Shown piece by piece: positions 24,715-33,465 of a DNA stretch of 47,363 nt. The notes beneath the pieces are model-generated. The model saw only the letters and a list, made by a program, of their open reading frames with translations, searched no databases and was not told the origin of the DNA. Source of the DNA: Neobacillus citreus (GTDB taxonomy: Bacteria > Bacillota > Bacilli > Bacillales > Cytobacillaceae); NCBI RefSeq assembly GCF_018343545.2, contig NZ_JAGYPE020000047.1, positions 1 through 47,363 on the forward strand, read 5' to 3'. Positions within the stretch are counted from its first letter, which is position 1. Every line of letters begins with the position of its first letter. Made by a program: the position numbers and the translations under genes.

Positions 24715-24753
24715 AGAAAGAGATAGCATGAGGACCATACTATCTCTTTTTTA
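24715..24753 (-). terminator. Intercistronic terminator between binding protein and permease genes
   Basis: A stem of AAGAGATAG and CTATCTCTT with a 13-base loop is T-rich on the minus strand's distal side. It lies inside the operon, between the binding protein (24841) and the DppB-like gene, and would act as a partial stop. Confidence 0.75.
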
Positions 24754-24840
24754 AGCCAATCAGAATTTGTATCCAGCCATTAAAACGCATCGCGTTTAGC
24801 ATCCCATAAGGAGACCTGAGCGTTAAGCGGGCAGTATTTT

Positions 24841-26424
24841 TTACTTAACTGATACTTCTTCCAGGCGCATACGGTCCTCGTGCGGCGGTTGGAAGTTTTG
24901 AACTCGCTTATTGACGGCATATAAATCTACTGCTTGGTACAGATTAAGCTCTGGAGCCAAGTCATATAGCACTTCTGTTAATTCTTTAAAGATTTTTTCA
25001 CGTTCTTTTTGGTCAACAGTTGAACGTTCAGCAGCCAATAATTCTTCTACCTTGGCATCTTTAAAGGATGGATTCCATTTCTGTCCTTCGCTGTACATCA
25101 GGTACGCGGTGTTATCAAAGTCAAGCGTCCATCCGCCCCAGCCTTGGCGGTACATATGACCAGCCTTGCCGTTTGGAATCAAATCGGAAATTAATGTTGT
25201 GCTATCTACACTATTGATATTTAACTTTAAGCCAACTTCTTCTAAATAGAAGGAAACAGCCTGGGCAATTTCTTTAAATGTTGCATCGTTACCAGGAATG
25301 AACAGATCAATTTGTGTCCCTTCTTTCACTCCTGCTTCTTTTAACAATTTTTTAGCTTTTTCCGGATCATATTTATATGGCTTCAGATCTGGGTTGTTAC
25401 CAAATGATAGTTCACTTTGGTATGTGCTGATTGATTTTCCATAGCCAGATAGGATGTCTTTAATAATCGCATCTTTATCCACAGCGTAGTTAATCGCCTG
25501 TCTGACCTGCTTGTTGTCAAACGGTTTTTTTGCTGTATCAAAACGCATGGAATAAACAGTTGGTGTACCTACATCTTTCAATTCTAGGAAACTTGATTCT
25601 TTAACCGTTTTCGCCTGGGCCACTTCGACACGCTTCATGATATCGATTTTTCCAGTTTGAAGTTCTGCTAATCTAGTAGAAGATTCCGGAATGACTTTAA
25701 AGGTAACTTTATCTAACTTCGGTAATCCTTGTTTCCAATAATTTGGGTTCTTTTCTAACACGATTTCTTGGTCGCGCTTATAGCCTGTCATCTTGAATGG
25801 TCCTGTACCAACAGGGTTGTTATTGAAGTTCTCGTCGCCTTTTTCCTGAATGTATTTAGGCGGTACGATAACAGCACCGTAGCCGGCAAGTTTCGTTAAT
25901 AGGACTGGGTCCTTGGATTTCAATTTGAAATTAACGGTATATTCATCCACAATTTCTACATGGTCAATCGAATTATAGTTGGCATACTGAGGACCCTTTT
26001 GTCCTTCTGGCCCTAATAAACGGTCAAACGTAAATTTAACAGCTTCTGCGTTGAATGGCTCGCCGTCATGGAATTGAACACCTTTACGCAATTTGAATTG
26101 AAGTGTGTTATCGTCGAGGTATTCCCAGCTTTCTGCAAGTCCTGGCTGCAATTTCAAATCTAGCGTACGGTCTACTAATCCTTCAAATACAGAAGTAGCC
26201 ACTGTGCTCCAATCTAGCAAAAATGTATCAATTGGATCCCAGTTTTGCGGTTCACTTGTAACACCGATAACAATTTCATTTCCACGGTCTTTAACAGGAT
26301 TCTCTTCTTTACTTTTTCCAGAAGAGCCTGCATTGGATTTTTCACTTTTGCCTGAAGAACAAGCGGATAAAACAAGTGTAAAGCTAAGTAACAGTGCAAA
26401 TAGTACTGACAATTTCTTCTTCAT
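24841..26424 (-). CDS. Peptide ABC transporter substrate-binding lipoprotein (family 5)
   Basis: 527 residues. The N-terminus is a lipoprotein signal: KKK, hydrophobic core and the lipobox LSAC with Cys22 as lipid anchor, followed by a Ser/Gly/Lys-rich linker. The mature part shows the SBP_bac_5 order: ITSEPQNWDP-like start (VTSEPQNWDPIDTF), LAESWEYLDDNTLQFKLRKGVQFHDGEPFNAEAVKFTFDR (in parts, about 95-135), and VGTGPFKMTGYKRDQ. It binds peptides (perhaps also other solutes handled by this family) at the outer membrane face and passes them to the permeases. It follows the IclR gene by 15 bases. Confidence 0.93.
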   Translation of the reverse strand: MKKKLSVLFALLLSFTLVLSACSSGKSEKSNAGSSGKSKEENPVKDRGNEIVIGVTSEPQNWDPIDTFLLDWSTVATSVFEGLVDRTLDLKLQPGLAESWEYLDDNTLQFKLRKGVQFHDGEPFNAEAVKFTFDRLLGPEGQKGPQYANYNSIDHVEIVDEYTVNFKLKSKDPVLLTKLAGYGAVIVPPKYIQEKGDENFNNNPVGTGPFKMTGYKRDQEIVLEKNPNYWKQGLPKLDKVTFKVIPESSTRLAELQTGKIDIMKRVEVAQAKTVKESSFLELKDVGTPTVYSMRFDTAKKPFDNKQVRQAINYAVDKDAIIKDILSGYGKSISTYQSELSFGNNPDLKPYKYDPEKAKKLLKEAGVKEGTQIDLFIPGNDATFKEIAQAVSFYLEEVGLKLNINSVDSTTLISDLIPNGKAGHMYRQGWGGWTLDFDNTAYLMYSEGQKWNPSFKDAKVEELLAAERSTVDQKEREKIFKELTEVLYDLAPELNLYQAVDLYAVNKRVQNFQPPHEDRMRLEEVSVK

Positions 26425-26439
26425 GCTTTTTCTCGCCCC

Positions 26440-27252
26440 CTATAATTGATTCGTTGCTATCATTTTTCCATATGGATATGGATGGTTATAGCCTAATTTC
26501 TTGGAAATTTCAGCAGCTGCCTCCCAAAGAGGTCCAACAAAATGATCCACCTTATCTCTTGGCAGGCTGGTTGAAAAACTGGCAATGCTTAACGCGTACT
26601 GGACAGCTCCGCTGCTATTAAAAATTGGTACGCCAATCGACGCGGTTCCTTCTTCTAATTCCGAGTCGCTGTACGAATAGCCCCTTTCCCGTATTTGCTT
26701 GATTAAGAGAAGAACATCCTCTTTCGTTGCCGGAGACTGGCTGGCATACTTTGTCAGAGGCTTGTCCAAAATCTCTTGTATTTTTTCTTCAGGCAAATAG
26801 GCGAGAATGGCACGCGGGCATGCTCCCGCATATAACGGGGCGTGTCTTCCCACTTTTGTGTACAGCCGAACGGGCAGTGTACTTTCTACCTTTTCAATGT
26901 ACACACCTTCGTCCTGCTCTCGGGCAATCAATTGAATAGCCTCATTAAACTGCTCTTGAAGCTTTTTCATATAAGGATAAGCAATTGGGCGGATATCGAA
27001 CCTTCCGGCTACTCGCTCTCCCATTTCCAGGAATTTCAATCCCAGCCCGTAGCTTTCTCCGTCAATCACGAGCCCTTCCTGCTGGAAGGTCATCTTTTTT
27101 AAATAACCGAGTTCTACAAAAGTTCTTAACAGGCGCAAACAGGTTGGCTTAGGGACACCTGTAAAGGTAGAAATCTCATCCAGCTTCCAATAAGGTTTCT
27201 GTTCCGTAAAAATATCGAGAAGCTGCAAAGCTTTTTTAACTGTTTTACTCAT
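26440..27252 (-). CDS. IclR-family transcriptional regulator inside the peptide transporter operon
   Basis: 270 residues: an N-terminal winged helix-turn-helix (about 5-65, LDEISTFTGVPKPTCLRLLRTFVELGYL, in parts) and a C-terminal effector domain (about 80-250) with the typical YIEKVES, PLYAGACPRAILAYL and RGYSYSDSELEEGTASIGVPIF segments. Effectors are usually small metabolites. Unusually, the gene lies within the operon: it overlaps the DppF-like gene by four bases and precedes the binding-protein gene by 15. This implies that the regulator level follows operon transcription, giving feedback control. A candidate operator is seen before the first gene. Confidence 0.9.
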   Translation of the reverse strand: MSKTVKKALQLLDIFTEQKPYWKLDEISTFTGVPKPTCLRLLRTFVELGYLKKMTFQQEGLVIDGESYGLGLKFLEMGERVAGRFDIRPIAYPYMKKLQEQFNEAIQLIAREQDEGVYIEKVESTLPVRLYTKVGRHAPLYAGACPRAILAYLPEEKIQEILDKPLTKYASQSPATKEDVLLLIKQIRERGYSYSDSELEEGTASIGVPIFNSSGAVQYALSIASFSTSLPRDKVDHFVGPLWEAAAEISKKLGYNHPYPYGKMIATNQL

Positions 27253-28259
27253 CGCGATTCACCTGCAGCAATCTGTTCCTTGACGTCTTGATATAAATGG
27301 CAGGAAACGAAATGGTCCTCATGAACCGCCTGCAAGCTTGGCTGTTCCGTTTTACAAACATCTAAGCACTTAAAGCAGCGCGGATGAAAGGTACAGCCGC
27401 TCGGCGGGTTAGAAGGACTTGGGACATCTCCCTGAAGAATAATCCGTTGCTTCTTCTGGAGTGGATGGGAACTTGGCAATGCTGAAAGCAGGGCTTCTGC
27501 ATATGGATGTAGCGGAGTATCATACAAACGGTTTTTATCCGCTACCTCTACCATTTTCCCAAGATACATCACGCCAATCCGGTCACAGAAATGCTTAACC
27601 ACGCTTAAGTCATGAGAGATGAAAATATAGGTCAGTCCAAACTCTTTCTGCAAATCTCTCATGAGGTTAAGAACCTGTGACTGAATGGAAACGTCAAGGG
27701 CCGAAACTGGTTCATCGGCGATAATCAGCTTAGGCTTTGAAATCAGCGCCCGGGCAATCCCAATCCGCTGGCGCTGCCCTCCGGAAAATTCATGTGGGAA
27801 TCTAGTTAGCTGCGCCTTGGTTAAGCCCACTTGGTCAGCCACTTCCAAGACCCGTTTTTCCCGTTCATTTCGGTCGGTCACCCCGAAATTGATCAGCGGT
27901 TCCTCTATCGTTTCTTTAATTTTCATTCTTGGGTTTAACGAAGCAAACGGGTCCTGAAAGATAATTTGAATATCTTTTCTCAGCTTTCGCATGTCGTTTT
28001 TTGAAAGCTCGGCAATATCTCTTCCCTGGAAAAGAATCTTTCCTTCCGTCGGTTCTAGTAATCTAAGAATCGTCCGTCCGGTCGTACTCTTCCCGCAGCC
28101 TGACTCACCGACGATTCCAAAGGTTTCCCCTTCAAATACATCGAACGAAACTCCGTCTACGGCTTTAACTTGCTTTATGGTCTTCTTGCCAAAAACCCCA
28201 CCCTTTATGGGAAAGTATTTCTTTAAGTCTTGTACTTGCAAAATTGGATTTTGTGTCAC
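27249..28259 (-). CDS. Peptide ABC transporter ATP-binding protein (DppF/OppF-like)
   Basis: 336 residues. The ATPase motifs are Walker A GESGCGKSTTGR (about 51-62), signature FSGGQRQRIGIARAL, Walker B LIIADEPVSALD and switch ISHDLSVV. The C-terminal OppF extension carries the cysteine cluster GCTFHPRCFKCLDVC (about 293-307), probably a [4Fe-4S] site known in this group. It energises peptide uptake together with the DppD-like ATPase. It overlaps its neighbours on both sides by four bases. Confidence 0.94.
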   Translation of the reverse strand: MTQNPILQVQDLKKYFPIKGGVFGKKTIKQVKAVDGVSFDVFEGETFGIVGESGCGKSTTGRTILRLLEPTEGKILFQGRDIAELSKNDMRKLRKDIQIIFQDPFASLNPRMKIKETIEEPLINFGVTDRNEREKRVLEVADQVGLTKAQLTRFPHEFSGGQRQRIGIARALISKPKLIIADEPVSALDVSIQSQVLNLMRDLQKEFGLTYIFISHDLSVVKHFCDRIGVMYLGKMVEVADKNRLYDTPLHPYAEALLSALPSSHPLQKKQRIILQGDVPSPSNPPSGCTFHPRCFKCLDVCKTEQPSLQAVHEDHFVSCHLYQDVKEQIAAGESR

Positions 28260-29239
28260 AGTACCGCCTCCGAATCACCATTTTCATAGAGCCAGCATTT
28301 TACCTTTGAACCGTTCACCTCAAATAATGGCGGTGTGTTCTTGCAGCGTTCATGGGCAAAGCGGCAGCGTGCGGCAAAGCGGCAGCCGGAAGGCATTTTC
28401 CCTGGTGCCGGTACCACGCCAGGAATCGAAGAAAGGTACTCCTTTTCTTCATTCACATCCGGCAGGGAGGATAATAACCCTTTCGTGTACGGGTGCCTTG
28501 GGCGGTCAAACAGTTCGACCACCTGTGCTTCTTCGACGATTTCTCCCGCATACATGACGATGACACGGTCGCACATTTCAGCCACAACACCAAGGTCGTG
28601 TGTGATTAACACAATCGACATATTTAATTGATCTTGCAGCTTTTTCATTAACTCAAGGATTTGCGCTTGAATCGTTACATCCAAAGCCGTTGTTGGTTCA
28701 TCAGCAATCAGGATTTCCGGATTACACGATAAAGCGATGGCAATCATGACCCTCTGCCGCATACCGCCGGAAAGCTGGTATGGATATTCATCAAGAACCT
28801 GCTCCGGTCTTGGAATCCCAACAAGCTTCAGCATTTCTAGCGCACGTTCTCTCGCTTGTTTCTTCGAGACATTCTCATGGCTTAAAACCATTTCGACAAT
28901 TTGCTGGCCAATTGTATAAACCGGGTTTAGCGAGCTCATCGGTTCCTGAAAAATCATCGCAAGTCTTTTTCCTCTGATTTTTCGCCAATCCTTCTTTTTG
29001 AAATCCTTAAAATGTAGGTTCTCCGTTTTGATATCGCCGTCGAACCACTCCACGCCAGGCGGCAGGAGCCCCATTAGCGATAGCGATGTCATACTCTTAC
29101 CACATCCCGATTCTCCAACAATCCCAAGTGTCTCGCCTTTATTCAGGGAGAAGCTGATTCCGTTCACAATCGCAATTTTATTCCCATCATCATTAATACC
29201 GACTTTTAACTTTTCAATCTCTAACACTTTTTGAACCAT
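28256..29239 (-). CDS. Peptide ABC transporter ATP-binding protein (DppD/OppD-like)
   Basis: 327 residues with Walker A GESGCGKSMTSL (about 40-51), signature LSGGMRQRVMIAIAL, Walker B ILIADEPTTALD, switch ITHDLGVV and the C-terminal cysteine motif GCRFAARCRFAHERC (about 288-302). It is the first gene of the operon, with TTAGGAG nine bases before the ATG. It pairs with the DppF-like ATPase on the permeases. A TGAAAT/ATTTCA dyad lies 28-42 bases upstream. Confidence 0.94.
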   Translation of the reverse strand: MVQKVLEIEKLKVGINDDGNKIAIVNGISFSLNKGETLGIVGESGCGKSMTSLSLMGLLPPGVEWFDGDIKTENLHFKDFKKKDWRKIRGKRLAMIFQEPMSSLNPVYTIGQQIVEMVLSHENVSKKQARERALEMLKLVGIPRPEQVLDEYPYQLSGGMRQRVMIAIALSCNPEILIADEPTTALDVTIQAQILELMKKLQDQLNMSIVLITHDLGVVAEMCDRVIVMYAGEIVEEAQVVELFDRPRHPYTKGLLSSLPDVNEEKEYLSSIPGVVPAPGKMPSGCRFAARCRFAHERCKNTPPLFEVNGSKVKCWLYENGDSEAVL

Positions 29240-29256
29240 TATGACACTCCTAACGG

Positions 29257-29281
29257 TTTCATTTTGTGAAATGCAATTTCA
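29257..29281 (-). promoter_or_regulatory. Candidate IclR-type operator upstream of the peptide transporter operon
   Basis: TGAAAT-GCA-ATTTCA (29267-29281) is a perfect 6-bp dyad with a three-base centre. A further TTTCA half-site at 29257-29261 gives TTTCA/TGAAA at a second spacing. The dyad lies just upstream of the first gene's ribosome binding site, where a repressor would block the promoter. Assignment to the embedded IclR protein is inference. Confidence 0.5.
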
Positions 29282-29492
29282 TTTTATGATTTTAATAATA
29301 TAAAATAATTTGAATATTTTCAATAGTATTTGATGGAAAATAATTTAGAAATGTCGAAATAATTAATAGTTTGGTAAAAATTGTCGCATTTTAGCTTTTC
29401 ACCGTTCTATTAACATAGGGGTCTTCCAATCAATTAGATATTGAGAAATTAGCTAGTTTGTGGTTGGATTAGAATATCTGGGAGGGTTTTAC

Positions 29493-30395
29493 ATGAGTGT
29501 GAAATTTAGATTAATCATGACGATGCTCATCTTTGGCAGCATCGGGGTGTTTGTTAAGAAGATTGATTTGAGTTCAAGTGAGATTGCTTTTTTACGCGGG
29601 GTGATTGGCAGTCTATTCCTGCTTTTAGCTAGTTTTCTAGTCAAACACAAACCGTCTATGAAGGCGCTGAAAGAAAATGCGGTGCTGCTCCTTTTATCAG
29701 GCGGGGCAATTGGTCTTAACTGGATTTTTTTATTCGAGTCCTATCGGTACACGACAATATCAAATGCCACAATCAGTTATTACTTCGCGCCAATATTTGT
29801 GATGATTTTAGCCCCTTGGGTTCTGAAGGAGAAACTGACGGGTGTGAAAGTCAGCTGTATTGTAATGGCCATGGTTGGCTTATTTTTAATCGTGCAGAAC
29901 GGCCCTGGCGGGGGAAGTGGGTCACACAATCATACCTTGGGGATTTTCTATGGCCTTTTGGCTGCCTCTCTATATGCCAGCGTAATTTTAATGAACAAAT
30001 TTATTAAAAATCTATCTGGTTTTGAAATGACATTAGTTCAATTAATGGCGGGAGCTTTAGTACTGTTACCCTATGTATTGTGGCAAGGGCAGCTTAACCT
30101 TGTTGGATTGAACTCAACTTCGATTATTTTTATTTTAATACTGGGAGTTGTGCATACAGGTTTGGCGTATTTCATGTATTTTACTTCCATCCAAAAACTA
30201 AAAGGGCAAACTATTGCAGTTCTTAGCTATATTGACCCGATTTCTGCCGTCATCATCGCGGCGTTATTCCTGCACGAAAGCATGACATGGTTACAGATGA
30301 TTGGCGGTGCCCTCGTACTAGGTTCAACATTTTTAAGTGAAAAAGTAGATTTAAAAATCGAGAAAAAAGGCCAGACTCCTACTACTTCTCCGTAA
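29493..30395 (+). CDS. EamA/DMT-family transporter
   Basis: 300 residues from the ATG at 29493, directly after GGGAGGG; a longer in-frame version would have no ribosome binding site. Ten membrane helices form two EamA repeats (about 5-130 and 145-285). The first has IGLNWIFLFESYRYTTISNATISYYFAPI, in parts, and the second LGVVHTGLAYFMYF. Members are metabolite exporters or importers; the substrate is unknown. The stop codon lies inside the stem of a bidirectional terminator shared with the convergent amidase gene. It is divergent from the peptide transporter operon. Confidence 0.88.
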   Translation: MSVKFRLIMTMLIFGSIGVFVKKIDLSSSEIAFLRGVIGSLFLLLASFLVKHKPSMKALKENAVLLLLSGGAIGLNWIFLFESYRYTTISNATISYYFAPIFVMILAPWVLKEKLTGVKVSCIVMAMVGLFLIVQNGPGGGSGSHNHTLGIFYGLLAASLYASVILMNKFIKNLSGFEMTLVQLMAGALVLLPYVLWQGQLNLVGLNSTSIIFILILGVVHTGLAYFMYFTSIQKLKGQTIAVLSYIDPISAVIIAALFLHESMTWLQMIGGALVLGSTFLSEKVDLKIEKKGQTPTTSP

Positions 30396-30418
30396 TAGGG
30401 GTCTGGCCTTTCTTTTTT
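30366..30418. terminator. Bidirectional terminator between EamA and amidase genes
   Basis: AAAGGCCAGAC pairs with GTCTGGCCTTT, flanked by A-run and T-run. The left arm is within the last codons of the EamA gene, and the right arm reaches the amidase stop at 30417. Confidence 0.85.
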
Positions 30419-31847
30419 AATGGGAGACTACACCTGTTAAATCTGGCTTCTGCCCTTGCATAAGATTTAGCTTTTCAATTGCAAATGCAACGTTTAAAAC
30501 ATTTTCTTCCTTAAACGCAGGACCCATTATTTGCAAACCGACCGGCAGACCATTGCTGATACCGCATGGCAGGCTTAGTGCGGGAAGTCCAGTCAAATTG
30601 CCTGGTCCCGTGAATCGAATAACCTGGTCGAGGAAACTTTCTTTATTGCCATTAATGTCGACCATATTATCACCGATAGCAGGCGGCAGGAATGGCAATG
30701 TAGGCGAAATCAGAGCATCTACATGTTTAAAAGCTTGAGCAAAATCATTGCTTAGTTGAAGGCGGACCTGCTGCGCCTGCAGGTAGTCCACTGCCGGAAT
30801 AAGTTCACCGAATTCCAACAGGAAGCGAACATCGTCGCCAAAGTCCTCAGGCCTCTTAAGCAAATTGGCATGATGAATGGCACTTGCTTCGGAAACAATC
30901 GTGACTAACTCGGCAAATTCAGAAGCAGCAAGGGTAGGAATCTTGACTAGTTCAATTTTGGCACCTAGCTTTTCAAGCCGAATAAGGGCTGAGCGGACTG
31001 CTTCCTCTACCGGTTTGTCAACATTTTTAAAGAAGTACTCTTCATTAATGCCAATAACCTTCCCGGAAAGGTCCTCTGATAGCAGCTCGGTATAGTTTTT
31101 CACTGGAGTATCCGTGGAGGTCGGATCTTGAGGGTCGTAACCGGAAAGGGTTTCAAGCAGCAAAGCTGCGTCATACACCGTTTTGGTCATTGGTCCGATA
31201 TGGTCGAGGGACCAAGCGAGCGGGAAACATCCATGCTTGCTGATTCTTCCATGGGTTGGTTTCAGGCCGACAATCCCGCAGCTTGAAGCCGGAATTCGGA
31301 TGGAACCGCCAGTATCTGTCCCAAGGGAGGCGATTGTCATATCGGCGGCAACAGCAGCTCCCGAACCGCCGCTTGAACCGCCAGGAATTTTGCTTAAATC
31401 CCAGGGATTATGGCACGCACCGAAATGCGGATTGGTTGTCGTTGCTCCCCAGGCATATTCGTGCATATTTAATTTGCCTGTAAAAATAACGCCTTCCTCT
31501 TTTAATTTCTTTACTACCGTTGCATCGTGATCAGGAATATAATCCTGGTGGATTTTTGAACCTACCGTGACTTTCTCGTCCTTAAAGTACAAAATATCCT
31601 TCAAGGCCATCGGTATGCCGTGCAGTCGGCCGCGATAATTCCCCTGCAGAATATCATTTTCAGCATCCGCAGCAGACTTTAAAGCGCTTTCTTTTTCTAC
31701 TTGAATATAAGCATTGATTTGACTGTCGTATCTTTCAACATTTTCTAAAACAGCTTTGGTTAGTTCTACTGGAGAAATCTCTTTATCTCGCAACAGCGGG
31801 GCTGCTTCCCCTATAGACATGGCGGCTAAATTTTTACTCATTCTCAT
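30417..31847 (-). CDS. Amidase-signature family hydrolase
   Basis: 476 residues with the Ser-cisSer-Lys triad of the amidase signature family: Lys83 in MALKDILYF, Ser158 in IPGGSSGGSGAA and Ser182 in GTDTGGSIRIPA. The whole family order is kept, including GRLHGIPMALKD and NLTGLPALSLPCG. It resembles GatA-like amidases but is not in a gatCAB operon, so it more likely cleaves a small amide; the substrate is unknown. Its start overlaps the preceding 60-residue gene by 14 bases. The ATG two codons further in is an alternative start, and both are within reach of GGGGGG. Confidence 0.9.
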   Translation of the reverse strand: MRMSKNLAAMSIGEAAPLLRDKEISPVELTKAVLENVERYDSQINAYIQVEKESALKSAADAENDILQGNYRGRLHGIPMALKDILYFKDEKVTVGSKIHQDYIPDHDATVVKKLKEEGVIFTGKLNMHEYAWGATTTNPHFGACHNPWDLSKIPGGSSGGSGAAVAADMTIASLGTDTGGSIRIPASSCGIVGLKPTHGRISKHGCFPLAWSLDHIGPMTKTVYDAALLLETLSGYDPQDPTSTDTPVKNYTELLSEDLSGKVIGINEEYFFKNVDKPVEEAVRSALIRLEKLGAKIELVKIPTLAASEFAELVTIVSEASAIHHANLLKRPEDFGDDVRFLLEFGELIPAVDYLQAQQVRLQLSNDFAQAFKHVDALISPTLPFLPPAIGDNMVDINGNKESFLDQVIRFTGPGNLTGLPALSLPCGISNGLPVGLQIMGPAFKEENVLNVAFAIEKLNLMQGQKPDLTGVVSH

Positions 31848-32016
31848 TTCCCCCCGGCACGTGTTTTAAACCAATGTTATAGTCTGCAAGTTTTTCAAGA
31901 TGCGGGTTGCTCTTTAATTGTTCATAGGCCTGCCATTGTGCCAATAATGGCTGAATATGGTGTTCGGGTACAGCAATTCCCTTCTTTTTCAAATGGTCAA
32001 TAATTCTTTCACTCAT
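31834..32016 (-). CDS. Small protein overlapping the amidase gene, possible GatC/AtzG-like partner
   Basis: 60 residues, not firmly recognised. It is charged and predicted helical (ERIIDHLKKKGIAVPEHHIQPLL and WQAYEQLK, in parts), with a conserved-looking tail DYNIGLKHVPGG. It begins after an AGGAGG-like site (revealed as CCTCC at 32028-32032) and its stop codon lies within the first codons of the amidase gene, a 14-base overlap that couples translation. Small GatC- or AtzG-type proteins stabilise amidase subunits and are encoded in this position, so the same job is plausible here. That role is inference. Confidence 0.65.
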   Translation of the reverse strand: MSERIIDHLKKKGIAVPEHHIQPLLAQWQAYEQLKSNPHLEKLADYNIGLKHVPGGNENE

Positions 32017-32229
32017 GATTCTCAGCCTCCTTAATTAGATTTGGTATGGGTTATTGATCTTTAACTTTTAAAAAGAACTGCCTGTACTTAGATGCACTCA
32101 ATTTAAACTATACCTCACGTCCAATTAAAAGATTGTAGGTTCTTGTTGTCGATTCTTGTTTAAAACGGCTATTATATTTCCTGCGTTAGAAATAATATAA
32201 TTTGAATAATGGAATCGGAGGTTTAATGA

Positions 32230-33144
32230 ATGAGTGTGCCATGGTCGCCTGAGAGGATTATTTTTGTTGAAGAAGCAGTTAGGCTGATTGAAAAACAGTT
32301 TCCGCAGTTGAAACCTGTAAGTTTACAGGTATTGGGTGAAGGATTCGACAATTCTGTGTTTCTGGTAAATGAGCAGTTTGTGTTTCGTTTTCCTAGGCGT
32401 GAAATAGCGGTTAAGTTGCTTCAGGTTGAGAACCGGCTGCTTCCGGTCGTGGCACCAATGCTATCAATCCCGGTGCCGGATCCGATTTTTCTAGGTATGC
32501 CAGAGGGCGGCTTTCTATGGCCATTTTCCGGGTACAAACTTTTAGGCGGAAAGACTTTGTCCAGCTTAACTCCAGAACAGCGGATGCTGTCAGTAGAACC
32601 ATTGGCTCAATTTTTAAAAACACTGCACGCTTTTCCGATAAACAAAGCGGAAAAGCTCGGCGTTCCTTATGACGAGCTTGGTCGGACTGATATTTTAAAA
32701 AGAAAGCCTATGCTGGAAGCAAACATCGAAAAGGCTGTCGATTTAGGTTTGATTGGCGGACATGAACTAGGGCGGCTGCAGTTATTTCTTTCAACGGTTG
32801 AGAAACCTTTTGAGCATGATAGCAAAACATTAGTACACGGTGATTTTCATATTCGAAATATGCTGGTCGATGACAGCGGCAGAGTGTCAGCGGTGATTGA
32901 CTGGGGAGATGCCCATATTGGAAATCCGACGATCGACTTGTCGATAGCGTATAGTTTTATTCCGGCGGAAGGCAGGGATTACTTTTTCCAGTTATATGGT
33001 GACGTATCGTTTGAGGTCAAAAAGATAGCAAGATTTAGAGCCGTCTATTCGCTCATCATGCTGCTTTTGTATGGGGATAGCCAGAAGGATGAACGGTTAG
33101 TAAACGAAGGCCGGACTGCATTGGGTTTGGCACTAGACAATTAA
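32230..33144 (+). CDS. APH-family (aminoglycoside/macrolide-type) phosphotransferase
   Basis: 304 residues with the APH kinase fold. The catalytic loop is VHGDFHIRNML (His203, Asp205, Asn210) and the metal-binding loop IDWGDAHIG (Asp224, Asp227). The N-lobe has LGEGFDNSVFLVNEQFVFRFP (in parts), the nucleotide-binding loop. Members phosphorylate antibiotics or small metabolites. The overall layout is closer to macrolide phosphotransferase-like proteins, but the substrate and any resistance role are unproven. The ribosome binding site is GGAGG eight bases before the ATG at 32230. A terminator follows. Confidence 0.88.
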   Translation: MSVPWSPERIIFVEEAVRLIEKQFPQLKPVSLQVLGEGFDNSVFLVNEQFVFRFPRREIAVKLLQVENRLLPVVAPMLSIPVPDPIFLGMPEGGFLWPFSGYKLLGGKTLSSLTPEQRMLSVEPLAQFLKTLHAFPINKAEKLGVPYDELGRTDILKRKPMLEANIEKAVDLGLIGGHELGRLQLFLSTVEKPFEHDSKTLVHGDFHIRNMLVDDSGRVSAVIDWGDAHIGNPTIDLSIAYSFIPAEGRDYFFQLYGDVSFEVKKIARFRAVYSLIMLLLYGDSQKDERLVNEGRTALGLALDN

Positions 33145-33155
33145 CCATAACATTC

Positions 33156-33190
33156 ACGCTTAGAGTGATAAATTATCTAGGCGTTTTTTT
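33156..33190 (+). terminator. Terminator after the APH-family gene
   Basis: ACGCTTAGA (33156-33164) pairs with TCTAGGCGT (33176-33184), one G-T pair, followed by seven T. The rest of the 33145-33465 gap is AT-rich without a gene until the dyad at 33426. Confidence 0.85.
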
Positions 33191-33425
33191 ATCCAGAGAA
33201 AATTCAAAAAGTTCTTGATTTATTAAATAAAGCATATTAATATTTTTAAATAAGTAATCCTATAGTTATTATCGGAATTTATTTTCAGCATCTTAAAATG
33301 GGCTGACTTTAGAGGAATTGGATAAGTGCCCTCCGCTTCCTCATTGCATATATTTATTAAAAGCTAATACCGGTTCGTAACATTCCTGTCCCAGCAATCC
33401 ATTTAGGGATTTATTTTTAGCAGTG

Positions 33426-33450
33426 AATGTTGACTGAAATACTCAACATT
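33426..33450. promoter_or_regulatory. Perfect dyad directly upstream of the Rrf2-family gene
   Basis: AATGTTGA (33426-33433) and TCAACATT (33443-33450) are an 8-bp perfect inverted repeat with nine bases between. The right arm touches the AAGGAGAGG ribosome binding site. It could be the regulator's own operator or a hairpin that limits translation. Confidence 0.55.
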
Positions 33451-33465
33451 AAGGAGAGGAATTAC

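Noticed and set aside
32230..33144. Calling the APH-family gene an antibiotic resistance gene
   Set aside because: The fold is clear, but the same family includes kinases for metabolites, and no substrate-specific residues or resistance context can be read.
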